Shown in pieces: positions 1-12,500 of a DNA stretch of 64,000 nucleotides. The position numbers were made by a program, and so were the translations under genes. The stretch is from Litoditis marina (taxonomy: Eukaryota > Nematoda > Chromadorea > Rhabditida > Rhabditidae). The stretch is taken from assembly GCA_964036275.1 (NCBI GenBank), contig OZ038439.1:13497095-13561094 (forward strand). The letters run 5' to 3'. The notes under the pieces are model-generated. The model worked only from the letters and a program-made list of their open reading frames with translations. It did no database searches and was not told the DNA's origin. Numbering within the stretch: position 1 is the stretch's first letter; each line of letters begins with the position of its first letter.

Positions 1-1330
1 AGAGAACGGGCCGGCGACGGAGACGCAGACGGAGAGGGCGGCGCGAGAACGTGTCGGAGGAGGAGTGCCTAGACGGTAGGGTGTGGAGAGAGTGTGCGGA
101 GGGAGGAGGGCGGCAGAGATACGCCCGAGGGAAATGCGATATCGGAAGAGTCAACCGGGACTGGGGGCAGCAGCACTAGCAAACTACTACTCTTTTAGGA
201 CAGAATAGCTATTCTGCTAGTGGTGACACGTGTAAGACTGTCACGTTACACGTGCTTACACGTTTACTTCTAGTAAAATACTACTATTTTAGGACAGAAT
301 AGCTGAACTGTCACTAACCCGGCTGAGTACGTGCGCAATTTTTCACGTTTGTTCCTAACACAACTACTGTTTTAAGACAGAACAGCTAGTGAAATGTTAG
401 TTACGTGAAATGTGTAAATCACGTGAACCATTTCTGCTGTATCTTTTTCACTCTTCAGGACACAATATACTGCTAGAGAGAAGCACGATCACGTGAAACG
501 AAACGTGCTCATGTTTCACGTGACTTTCCCGTTTTCGTCTAGTAAACTACTACTCTTTTATGACAGAATAGCTAATGTTATGAGGCGATGTAATGCGGAA
601 AACGCGCTCTAGGGAGAAATGGAGAAGAGGGTTAATTGGGCTGGGACGAGCAAGAAGTTGAACCGAGGGGGATGTTACTATATACTTCGTATTTGGGGAG
701 AGAACACGTAGAGAGCACGTGAAACAGAGAGACACAGACAGAGTTGAGTACACCTTTCGAAAGGCACACGCAAGATACGGTAATTCGAAGAAAATGATTC
801 AATTGGAAACTTAAGCTGGAAGGGGATAAGAAGTTGAAGAGAGGGGGGATTTACTATATAGTTTTTGTCTCTCAAAAATATCCTAACTTTCTCTGCGTCT
901 CTTCATTTCACGTGCTCTTTACGTGCGATCTCATTATACTTCGTTGGAACACACGTAGGGAGCACGTGAAACTAAAAAAAACACAGAGAAAAATCCTGGG
1001 TAAAATTTTCGAAAGATGCAAGCAAAGCGGCAAGTCATAAAATAAAATAATTTGGGAATTTGGGTCTGGTAGAGTATAAGAAATTGAACGGCTGGGATGT
1101 TACTAAATAGTTAGTATTTGGGGAGGGAGCGCGTGGACAGCACGTGAAAATGGGAGACGCAGATACTATACTAGAAGTAAATTGAAAAATCACGTAAATT
1201 TAGCATTCTAATGAGGAATCGGGCACTTGGTCATTTCAAGTTTCTAAGTTTTGCTATGTTTAACATGTTTCACGTGACTGTGCGACTGACTAACAGTATA
1301 CGTAGCACGTGGGATGAACGTGAAAGGTTT
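1..1330. other. CACGTG-rich non-coding region
   Basis: No gene recognised. The palindrome CACGTG, usually as CACGTGAAA or its reverse complement, occurs about ten times in 1.3 kb, where a random hexamer would be expected less than once. A block of about 85 bp beginning near GTTGAACCGAGGGG recurs in diverged form near 655, 832 and 1082. The motif recurs singly elsewhere (for example 5306, 26624, 61705) as part of dispersed repeats, so a repeat origin is as likely as a regulatory one. Confidence 0.5.
175..580 (+). repeat. Degenerate ~90-bp tandem repeat
   Basis: A core reading TTTTAGGACAGAATAGCT recurs near 193, 287, 370, 455 and 557, roughly 90 bp apart, with CACGTG-containing sequence between the cores. 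Copies differ by substitutions and small indels. Confidence 0.6.
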
Positions 1331-3536
1331 GAGATGGCGAGTGATTTGGTAGATCTAATGAGAACAGAGGCAATCCAATATCAGAAATGAGAGCAACGGA
1401 ACCGTATAGTCTGTGCCACGCGCTCGTAAACAGTAAAAATTGGAACGTTCAACGCAGATTTTAGACGGTGGACTGAAAAATGAGGTTCGCATTGCCATTC
1501 CAACAGTCTTCAAACCTCCGACATTCTGTATTCACACAAAAAGTTGTGACTAGTTTCGGACTACCTCCGAACACGCAACTAAATGTTACGAAACACAGAT
1601 TAATTAAGTGGAAATAACAACAAAATGGGGGAAAACAGAACAGGATAGGTTTGATTCAGAGTAGAATTCCGAGCAGGAATTCTATGCAAACAGCCTTTAC
1701 AAAATAGAATAAAACAGGTAAAATAACGCAAATGTCCGAAAACGAATAATTTGTGTGAGGAAAGGGCAGGACTTTCCATTCAAAACGCAACCGATCGGAA
1801 TTTGAGTCGTGTATCATTCAACTCGATCGGTAATTTTACTTGTAAAGTCTCCTTCAAAACTTCACACAATTTCCAGCAAGTTTTAAGCGGTTCTGAAGCT
1901 TAGCCCTTAGCAACCGGTAATTGAAGATGGAGATATGGGCTCACAAACCTTCGTTAAAGGGGGACAGAAAGGAAAGTTAATATGAAAGAACTTATCAAGA
2001 GAAACCGATAAGTATAACTTTCAATTCAAACTAACTATCCAAATTTGCATACGGTTGACATGTGTTTGCCTATTTTGGCGCGCGCAACGTTACATTTAGG
2101 TACCCCGGGGTACCTAAACTGGCTTTCCTTTCTGCCCCCCCCCCCCCCCCCCCCCCTTTAATTTATTACTGGCAGAAACATAAACACTGTCCAATTTTAC
2201 AGTTAACAAAATTATAGTCGTTGGTCTGCCGCGAAACTTTAGCTAACAATAGTACACTAGCCATGCTTTACAGAAGAACTGGTTATGGGGTGCGAAAGGC
2301 TTTTGAGCGGGAGAACGTAGCTGGAATAGCAAGGCCGAAAAGTGTTTTTAAAAGTAGATGACCATTCTATATCTATTATAATAATATAAAGTGTATTGGG
2401 CAACTAGCAAAAATTGCCTAACTAAATTGTTACAAGATTCTATGGCGAAACTAATTCAAAAGGGTTGTGTGAACGTAGCGGGGACACAGCAAGGCCGAAA
2501 TGTGTTTGGGTGACCATTCAATAAGAATATAAATGTTATTGCGCATATATTACAAGTCGGAAAGTAGTAAAAGTTAACGAACTAAATTGTTATTTAATTT
2601 TTTTAAATTTCTCTCTCTACAAATATGGTGAGACCAGATCAAACTACAAATATATTGGTATGGAGCAACGTACACCGTATTTTTTTTCCTTAGGAAAAAT
2701 CAAACTATATAGGATGAGCGATCGACATTCACAACGAATTCAAAGAAATGCGCAGTAAAAGTGGTACCTTCATAGCAGTATTGATCTCTTATCATTGATA
2801 TGAGACTTTCCTTGTAAAAAGTTAGAGAATGTGACAGTTGGCCGGTCACAATGTACGTACTTCCAAAATGTGAGTAGAGTTATTTATATGAATTTGAACA
2901 GAATAACATTTTCAGTAAATGTTATCATCTGTTCTGTTCAAGAAACAAAATTGCAATAGAATATTAACCAATAAGTGAAAAATTTGAGCTGTGTGGTACT
3001 TTCAAGTTTTCTAAATCAAACCATGTGTTCTGACAGGAACAGTTTCCGAGTTAAAGTAGTGGGGAGAAACTCAATAGTATGATAACAAAGGGTTCTCAGG
3101 GGTTGTTCTTTTGCTTTATTGGTACTTGTTTGTGGTTTGATTTTGCTGGGGCTTTAGACAACAAAGAGCGCTCCAGTGACGATGCGTGTACTGTAACTTG
3201 GAGCGTCGCGCAGGCCTTTAGTCACAAATTCGAATATTTTTCAAACAACTTTACAACTTTTCACTTTTTTTATTCGTTAACTATTCCTTCTTTTCATTAC
3301 TATCTCAATTAATAAAAGTCGTTGTATAGCCAACTTTAAGTGTGGCTATTTCGTTGTCGCCCAACGCAACAGTTGCAACCTTATAACCGTTCTTAGTTTC
3401 AACTCTTTGTTTATTTCATAGTTGCCACAAAAACTACTCTTCTATGTTTTCTACAGTCATTATTAGTGTTTCTATATATTTATTAGGATTGTAGAACCTT
3501 TGCCAGGGTATCTAACATCTCTCCTCTCTCATCAAA
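1331..3536. other. Upstream region of CRNKL1, no gene seen
   Basis: Holds one TTAA-flanked MITE (1954-2161) with a long C tract at its right end, and otherwise AT-rich sequence. Short open frames here have no recognisable homology. The CRNKL1 5' UTR and promoter should lie near 3300-3536, but no core promoter element is clear. Confidence 0.5.
1954..2161 (+). mobile_element. TTAA-type MITE, GGGGGACAGAAAGG termini
   Basis: Terminal inverted repeats AAGGGGGACAGAAAGGAAAG and its complement, flanked by TTAA on both sides (1954-1957 and 2158-2161). A second copy in opposite orientation lies at 31525-31728 and shares the interior, including GGCGCGCGCAACGTTA and GGTACCCCGGGGTACC. The TTAA target suggests piggyBac-type mobilisation; no transposase is present. 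Confidence 0.65.
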
Positions 3537-6500
3537 ATGAGTGACGATGAGGAACAAGCTTCCGGAAACAAGCCACTCCGGCTACCGAAAAAAGCGGCCA
3601 AAGTAAAGAACAAGGTATGTTACTCTTCTGATCTGTTTTCTGTTCAAATTCAAATGTAATGTCAATGTATAAAATATAACTACATATGTAATTCAACGAG
3701 TTTGAAATGTTTTGCTCATCGGTCGTGTGTTCTCACACTTAATTTATAGCTGAGAGTCTGAGATTAGTTATCATATTCGTCAGTCGTCAAAAAGTTGCTG
3801 TATTGGCTTTCCCATTGTTTTCTCTGCTAATAAAACTGTATTTAGGCCCCGGCTGATCTGCAAATCACGGCCGAGCAGTTGCTCCGAGAAGCCAAAGAAA
3901 GAGAATTGGAACTTCTGCCCCCACCACCGAGGACAAAGGTTTGTTTCAATACTTTTAGTCCTATTTTGATTCTACGTAAATTGTCATTAAATAGGTCCTA
4001 GGCTATTCCGAGAACAATCGTTTTTTTTTGTACAAGCTTAGCTCACAGCGTTTTCCGCCGCCACATTAGAGTTGGCCTGGACCGCGATCGTTCATTCGAC
4101 CGCAACGCGACACGCGAACGCATGATTCACGTGCCAATTTTGGGTTTAAGTGCCAAGAAATGATTTCGATGAACTAGGAAGTCCGGGCAGTATGCAGCAT
4201 GTGCACACTCACGGGGAGAACTCGAGGTTTCGCCACGACAGTTTTTCGGTTGTGCACCTGCTGCATACTACTCGCAAAAAATAGGTTGTCTGAGAATGCT
4301 GTGAGCTGCAGCTCTCCTGTAAAGCTGGTTTTCATGTGAAACTCTAAAGTATGTGCCTGTGCCGGTTTTCGATGTAAATGTTTGGAATTGTAAATATGTT
4401 CACGTTCGACGAGTAATAATAAAATACTCAGTGTAACAAACAATAATAAATAATAAACCTAGTTTCTTGGTTTGTTCTCGAATAATCCACTTTTCATTTT
4501 CAAGATCACTGATCCCGATGAGTTGGCCGAATTTCAACGGAAGAAGAGAAAGGAGTTCGAGGATGGTATTCGTAAAAATAGGTTGGTTTCGATACACTCA
4601 TTATTTTCCCAAACAAGAGCTGTGTTTGATGGTTTCACTAGAGCGAAACGTGGAATTTTCGGTGTATGTCTGATAAAAACAATGCATAATTCAAAAAAAG
4701 ATTGTTAGTTTTTCATTTTCATTCGCAGATACTAATTCACGAAGGATGTTTTCAGAATGCAGATTGCCAATTGGATAAAGTACGGAAAGTGGGAGGAGTC
4801 GATCGGCGAAATTCAGAGGTAATTTCTCAGTTCTATTTTGTACTAGTTTATTTTTATCACATTCATCCTAAAAGTCTGATTTTCTCTTTCTATGTATTGT
4901 GGAAGAAATAAATTATTAACGTTCGTTACTATAGTAAAGCATATATCATAAGCTTTTTACTGATGTTTATTTATAATATACAATAATACAAGCTACAACT
5001 GTTGGTTTTTCAGATCACGTTCTGTGTTCGAAAGAGCTCTCGACGTGGACCACCGCTCCATCACCATATGGCTCCAATACGCGGAGATGGAAATGAGGTT
5101 TGTTCTTTTATAAAGCTGTCGTACTTCTCCGTTGAGTTTAGAGCTTTTTTTGTTCATTATTGCTTGCTAGCAATGTTTGAAGCTGGATTAAAAAGTTATA
5201 GTGTTCAGAAGGAACATCGGTGAACTTTGAGACCCTTTGAACTATAGCGCGTTTTAGTCGAGCGGATCAGCGAATAAAAGATATACTGTTAGTCTATTGC
5301 ATACTCACGTGAAACTTTAAGCACATCAGGTTTCAGAAACGTGCAATAACAAAGTGCATGATGCCTCATTAGAATGCTAACTTTACATGACTATTCAATT
5401 CACTTCTAGTATAATGTATAATACTACTTCGGATCATTGGCATTTCATTATCGTTCCGTTACAGGAGTAAGCAGATCAATCACTCTCGCAACATCTTTGA
5501 CCGCGCGGTGACCATTCTGCCGCGCGCGATGCAGTTCTGGCTGAAGTACTCGTACATGGAGGAGGTTATCGAGAATGTACCAGGAGCCAGACAGGTTGGT
5601 TAAGGTTTAAACATATGCCGCTAAGGGTTTAGGGCTGTAGAGTCTTGCAATGCGCTTGAAATATCTCGATACATCCCTAATTTTCGACTCGCGACGAAAT
5701 TGCGCTTTTAAGCAATTTTTCGTTTAATCTCAGGCGCGAACAGAACAAGTTTTGTATGAAATTTGATTGTTGTTGTATCACGACGTTTTCACGAAAATCA
5801 GTTAGCAAACAGTTGTTTGCTTGAGTTTCAATACTGTTTCAATCGTTGATTCGTCTAGGTGTTCGAGAGATGGATGGAGTGGGAACCTCCCGAGCAGGCC
5901 TGGCAGACGTATATCAACTTCGAACTCAGGTAAATATGTTTGTTTGTTGTTTTGTTGTATGTGAATCTCAATTTGATCAGGTTGGTAATCCTCGAAAATT
6001 TCTTGTTGGGGGGACTGAGATACATGTTTTAGTTGTTGAAAGTGTTTCTTCCGGACCATTATTCGCTGAGCGCTTTCCCCCGTGAAGGAAATAACTTTTA
6101 TTATATACATACGTGAAATACCCTCACATCGGGTTGAGAAAAGTGAGCATGAGCAGCACCAAAAAATGAGTGTGTAACTAAAAATGCCGCATTTTTGTCA
6201 CCACTCATAGTTTCTCCGACGTAGGTGGCCCCAAAAGTGACCATGCTTCGATCGAAATCTGGCAAAAGTGAGCATCAATCAGTATCGAAAGTGGGGGGTA
6301 TTTTACATATGATTATATACGTGTTTTTCTCAGGTACAAGGAGATCGATCGTGCTCGCACCATCTATCAGCGGTTTTTGCACGTGCACGGCACGAATGTG
6401 CACAACTGGATCAAGTACGCCCGGTTTGAGGAGAAGCACGGATATAGTGGAAATGCACGCGCGGTGTGTTTTTTGTTTATTCCTCTAATCTTTTATGGTT

Positions 6501-9500
6501 AAGTAGATCCTAAATTGCTTGCAGAGTGTAATCAATGAGACCTTCCATACATAATGACGAAGGTATACAGTTACACTATGGATGGGAAATCTTTGCTCTA
6601 AACTGGATCATAGTTTTTAAGTTCTGATTTGATTAATTAATTTGGTAGTTTGATTGATTAACCGTTTTGTAGTTCAATCAGAGTAAAAATTGAAGTGGAA
6701 AATCATCCTTACGCAGACTGTTTATGTTTTTCTCTCCATTTTAGGTATACGAGCGAGGCATGGAGTATTTCGGAGAGGACAATATCAGTGATCAACTACT
6801 CGTGGCATTCGCGCTCTTTGAGGAGAGACAGAAGGAGCACGAGAGGGCCAGGGTCATCTATAGGTACGGTAGTTGACGGGTCATCTGTAGGTACGGTAGT
6901 TGACCTATTTCTCAAAGTAATGAATTTTCAGGAATATGTGATGAAAACGGGCTACTTTAACTTTTTATAAAGTAGTTATACAGTTATACTGTAATAGTTT
7001 GTGCATATAAATTCCAACATGCATGATGAACTCAAGCTCTCGAGCAAGTTCAAAGCTTTGTTTGCTAGTTTTGCTGTTGTTGCAGAGTCAGAACCTACTA
7101 AAATTGATGCTGAAAACAAGAGTATTCAGCCTTTCAGGTTTCAGAAAGAATGGCGGCAAGAGAAATTGGATGATTAAAAGTATTAAAACATTTCCAGATA
7201 CGGTCTGGACCATCTTCCCTCCCACAAGACGGCGGACATCTTCAAGCACTACACGGTGCACGAGAAGAAGTACGGAGAGCGGGCCGGCATTGAGGATGTG
7301 ATTGTCAGCAAACGAAGGACACAGTACGAACAGGTACGCGATCAATCAGTTTGTAATAATGTTACTATAAGTGGTTGTTCGGATGGGTTAGTTTACTATT
7401 AGGTAAGCACGAAAGACAGAAAGAATTAGATTTGTGTGTGAAATGTGTGTGTGAATGTGTGATGTAGATCAACTTATCAACCAGACTCTGGCAAATTTGG
7501 CTGAACAGCTAAAAAATCGGAAAAGAATCTTCTTTTCTGCAAAAACTGTGCAAACCTGGGTATTTTTCTACTGAGATTCATGGAATAATAAGGTGTTTGA
7601 ATTGGACAACGGACAAGTTGCATGATGTCCGATGTGTATCAACAAGATGCGCAATACAACAATCAATGTGATTCTCTTGAGCAAGTGGCGGAGAACTCGT
7701 ACAACTACAGAACAGTATCAAATATCAATTACAACATTGATATTAATAATTTATTGTATTCTAATCAATGTAGTTGCAGCAAGTGGCTGAGAACTCGTAC
7801 AACTACGATGCCTGGTTCGACTACCTCCGTCTGTTGGAAAACGAGGAATGTCCGAGGGAGGAGGTGGAGGACTGCTACGAGAGAGCCATCTCCAATATAC
7901 CACCACAGCCGGTAGGACAGTCTTTTTGTAGTTTGTAGCCTTCATAACCTTGCCGAGTGCTGGGACACGTCTCTGGGACTCTGGGTCCTTATATGGCAAA
8001 ATTGAAGATTTTAAAGCGCTTTTGTTAAAAAAGGGTCGTTTTCCGAATAACAGTCAGCTGGGTCTAGGGTGAACGTTAGACGTGTGGGTTACTGAAAAGA
8101 TGTTGTCTGTTTTCTGAGCCATATTGGCTATACTACACTGCGAAAGCTGTACGCAGCTCTAGAACTGAAATGGTACGGGTACCCTTGTTTATCACTGAAA
8201 AGTGCCTCTAACCCGAATGTTTCATATTTTAGGAGAAGCGATACTGGCGACGTTACATCTATCTGTGGATCAACTATGCCCTCTACGAAGAAATGACTGC
8301 CAATGATGTTGAGAAGACGAGAATGGTTAGTTCTCAGTTAACAAGCAGAACGGTTTGTCGTTCAGGTTCCGTTTGTATTGGTTGTAGTCATGGTCATCAA
8401 AACCACAGGTTCTATAAAGTCGTAGCTCTTGCGAATGTATGCAGTTACATAGTTAATGCCACATAACTATGATTTTATTAATATTCCTAGAGGAACCAGT
8501 TCTACATGGTACTTGGAACGTTTACATCACATGGGCCCATCACTGAAGACCATGGCGATAGTGTCGGTTTGAGGGTTCGAAAAGTTAGACATACCCTCCA
8601 CAGAAAACGTGAAACGCTATAGGTCCCCCTAGGTAGTGACCCAACAAACCCAGAGATATTGGAAAGGTTATGGGTCAACCCTAGCCCAGTTAAAGAAACA
8701 TTTAAGGAACTCCCGGTCAGACAACGGCGGTATCGCAGCTATGCTGAAAACAAGCCCTTGGTGAATATGTTCCATATTCCTGTAACCCTGTTATTACACT
8801 AGTTGTTTTTTTCCAGGTCTACACTGCCTGTCTGGACGTGATCCCGCATAAACTGTTCACCTTCTCCAAGATTTGGATTCTCTTCGCCCAATTCGAGATG
8901 CGACAGTTGAATTTGACGGCAGCCAGAAAGATTCTCGTAAGTTTTTCTGCTATTTATTCTTCTACAATCTACATCAAATAATGTCGAAACGTTCAAACGC
9001 ATTACATTCAGTCTCGAGAAATCTTTGAGGAATAAATTCGAATTGGAACACAAGGCTCTCATCAAATATTGATGACTACAATCAGTGGCAATGCAATAGT
9101 TTAGCGCTCACAAGCGCTAAAGTATTGCATTGCCACTGAATGTAGTCATCAATGTTCGATGAGAATTCATGGCATGATTTGCCGAAGGATTTTCGTTTTT
9201 ACGTGAGATAAGATTTCGTTTTTACAGTGCATTGCACATCAGTTCTTATTGGCTTATATTGATTTCATGAAGAGTACATATTCCAGGGTGTGTCGATTGG
9301 TAAATGTCCGAAAGACAAGTTGTTCCGCTCGTACATTGACCTGGAGTTGCAGTTGCGCGAGTTTGACCGATGTCGCATGTTGTACGAGAAATTCCTCGAA
9401 CACTCGCCCGAGAACAGCTCTACCTGGATCAAGGTACTGTAATTTTGATTTTTTAACTATAAATTTAAAATTGAACTTATCTGCTATCTGGTGATAGTTG

Positions 9501-12500
9501 ATCATTTTCAAAGACTAGCGATAGAAGGAATTGCAGAATGTAGTTGAATGATAATAGATCCAGAGGTCATAACTCTATTTTCTCATGAAATTTAAAATGT
9601 CATATTTTTAATTTATTTCATCGGTGACCAGAACTTGAAATGAGAAGTTAAGAATATTATTTCAAGCTTTTATATTTGCAGTTTGCCGAACTGGAGACAT
9701 TGCTGGGTGATGGGGATCGAGCGAGGGCCATATTCGAGGTGGCGGTACAACAACCGGCACTAGATATGCCTGAGGTTGGTCAATAATGTAAAATAATAAT
9801 ATTAAGTTGTAAGGTTTCTGATTGATTGGATTGTTCAGTGGAAAATAGTGAAGTTTCTGTTTCACGGCTATGAATCAATAAACCGGTTTCTTTGTAGAAT
9901 AGTACTGTTGTGTGAATTTAGGTGTTTCACGCATTCTTGAGTTATCAGTATCAATTGGCTTGTAACTTCCATTATGATCGCAAATTCCACTGTTGTTTAG
10001 ATTCTCTGGAAGGCGTATATCGATTTCGAGATCAACTCGGAGGAATACGATAAGGCCAGAGATCTCTATGAAGCACTTCTGCAGAAGACAAATCACATCA
10101 AGGTGGGTACATTGGTAGTTCCTCTGTTATTATCAACATATTTTTATTTTGAACATACGTGAGGCGACTTTGTTGTACACAGAAATTAATTGGTAATTGG
10201 GTGTTTTACTTGAGTAACCAAACTACAAAACAAGGTGGGAGATTATGTTTTCACCAGTAAAATGCAACTTCTGTTGAAATTAGGGTGGTTCAAAGTTCCG
10301 ATTGTTAGAAAACGGGTGATTTAATAGAGCACCTAACAAAGTCGCCCTACATTTTATTTTGAAGCGTAGCTGTGTCTTCATTTCCGTCCCTTGTCCTTGT
10401 GTTCCTGGCTCTTCACGCTTGAGGACTTCATTTGATGGGTCACAGGTTCCAGGTTATCCAATAAGTAGTAGTAAACTATATTTTTTCATGAAAAGTACAA
10501 CTGACGAGTTTCGGTTGTGGTAAAAATGAGGATAATCCAGTTATTGTTATTGTATGCTGAACAACTGAACTTCTTGCCGAGCATAACCGCGTACTTTCAT
10601 AATGGAGATGATGTTTGATGTTCCAGGTTTGGATCTCATTGGCCGAGTTTGAGCAGTCGATTGGACGGGTTGAAGCTTCTAGAAAGGTGAGAATATTGTC
10701 TTCGAATCCTATGTTACTGTTGATGCATAACCAATTAGGCAGTGTTGGAGGAATGTAATCAGAAGTAGTTGAGTAGATCTAGAAAGGGCTCGCTGAGGGG
10801 TCTTCTTGTTGAAAAGATTCAAGACTGGTTCGGAAGCAGTTTCGATCTAATGTGAGTTGTTCCGTTAGGTATATGAAGGTTGGAGGAGGTTATATTTCAT
10901 ATGCAAATTTGAATAGAGAAAGAAATAGAAGCAAAATTGGGAGGGAGAGAGGGGGGGGGGGAGATGAGAGAGAGAGAGAGAAGAGGTATAGTGAGCTAAA
11001 AAGGATAGAGAGAGAGAGAGAGACAGGTTTCATGTATTCACTCTCTTCCTTCGGCAGGCGTTCGAGCGTGCCAACGTTGCAATGGAGAACGGGGAGAAGG
11101 AGGAGCGACTGATGCTATTGGAGGCATGGAGAGACGCAGAGAAGCAGATGGGAGACGAGGCCCAGTTGAAACGGTTCGTATTTAAATGTGTAGTGTATAG
11201 AAAAATACACAGCGAAGGGCTTAAATGGACTTGTTTTAGGAAATATCAGCTGAAAAAGTATGATGTAGTTGAAAAAAAAGTCTTCAGAAATAGTGTTCTT
11301 CTAATGTTATTCAATGTTATCGGGGTCGAGGAAGAGTTGTTCCCTAATTTTGATATTGATTATCTATCTTGTTTGAACTGAATATTATTATTTAGGTTAG
11401 CATCTGACTAGAAATAACTTTTCCACTTTTCTAGAACGAAAATAGAAGGATGGGGACGTTTGGGTTCTAGAGTTCGCCGAGATAAACACCCTCACCAAAA
11501 CAAGTGAAAGGTTGTTCTATAACATGTTTTCGTTCTAGAATCGAGGCGATGATGCCGCGTCGCGTGAAGAAGCGTCGTCAGATTCAGACGGACGACGGGG
11601 TGGACGCCGGCTGGGAGGAGTACTACGAGTACATATTCCCACAGGATCAGGGTACGTGGCTTGGAGTTAGAGCTGAGCATGTATAGTCTGTTTCACCAAT
11701 CGATGTACTTCTACAGTAATCCGTCAATTATTCAAGGGGGTGTTTTCTAATGAAAAAGTCATTACTTTGGTTTGAAATTTTCAGAGTTAGTAATAGTAAA
11801 CATGCAGAAGACACTATGAACATTTTGAGGCGTTCTGAATACGCTTATATAGTAAACTTTGACCTGGAAGTGTTAGCAGATTACTGTAGAGGGTTATAAG
11901 TGGGTGGAACAAACTATACCGGCTAGCGTCGTTGCTTCTTGTTGTGTCGGACACGAATCCCACCTGAAAATATGGTTGTGTGAGATCAAACTACAACGAC
12001 ACTATTATTCTAGCTTCCGGGACAGTGTCACAAATGGAAACTAGAGATGTTCTTACGCATTTCACGATGGATTCTGTTGTTTTTATCTATGAACAATAAA
12101 GTTATTATTATTATCAGTTTTTGCAATTTCAGCGGCCAAGGGCTCGTTCCGGTTGCTGGAGGCAGCCGCCCGCTGGAAACAACAGAGGGAGCAGATGGCT
12201 CAGGTGGGAGGAGCCTAATTTTATTAATAAAATTTCTACACAATTATTAAAAATTAATTTTATCAGTATAGTGAATGATGGAGTAAATGAAATCACGCCT
12301 TGAAAACACGAAAACCATACTGCGTGAATGATATTACACTCATACGCTGCTAAACATATCAAAAAGCCAGAAAAGTTCAACAACACAGAAAAAGGCCTAT
12401 TGTAAGCCGAATTTGAGAAGATCAGGCTATTTTTATCAGAACTTGTCAAGTATTTCAGTCGGATAAAATTAGCATTTCAGGAAACAGCGGAAATGGTAGA

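Noticed and set aside
3079..3312. 77-codon frame upstream of CRNKL1
   Set aside because: No homology seen, and the CRNKL1 start and splice chain are fully explained without it.
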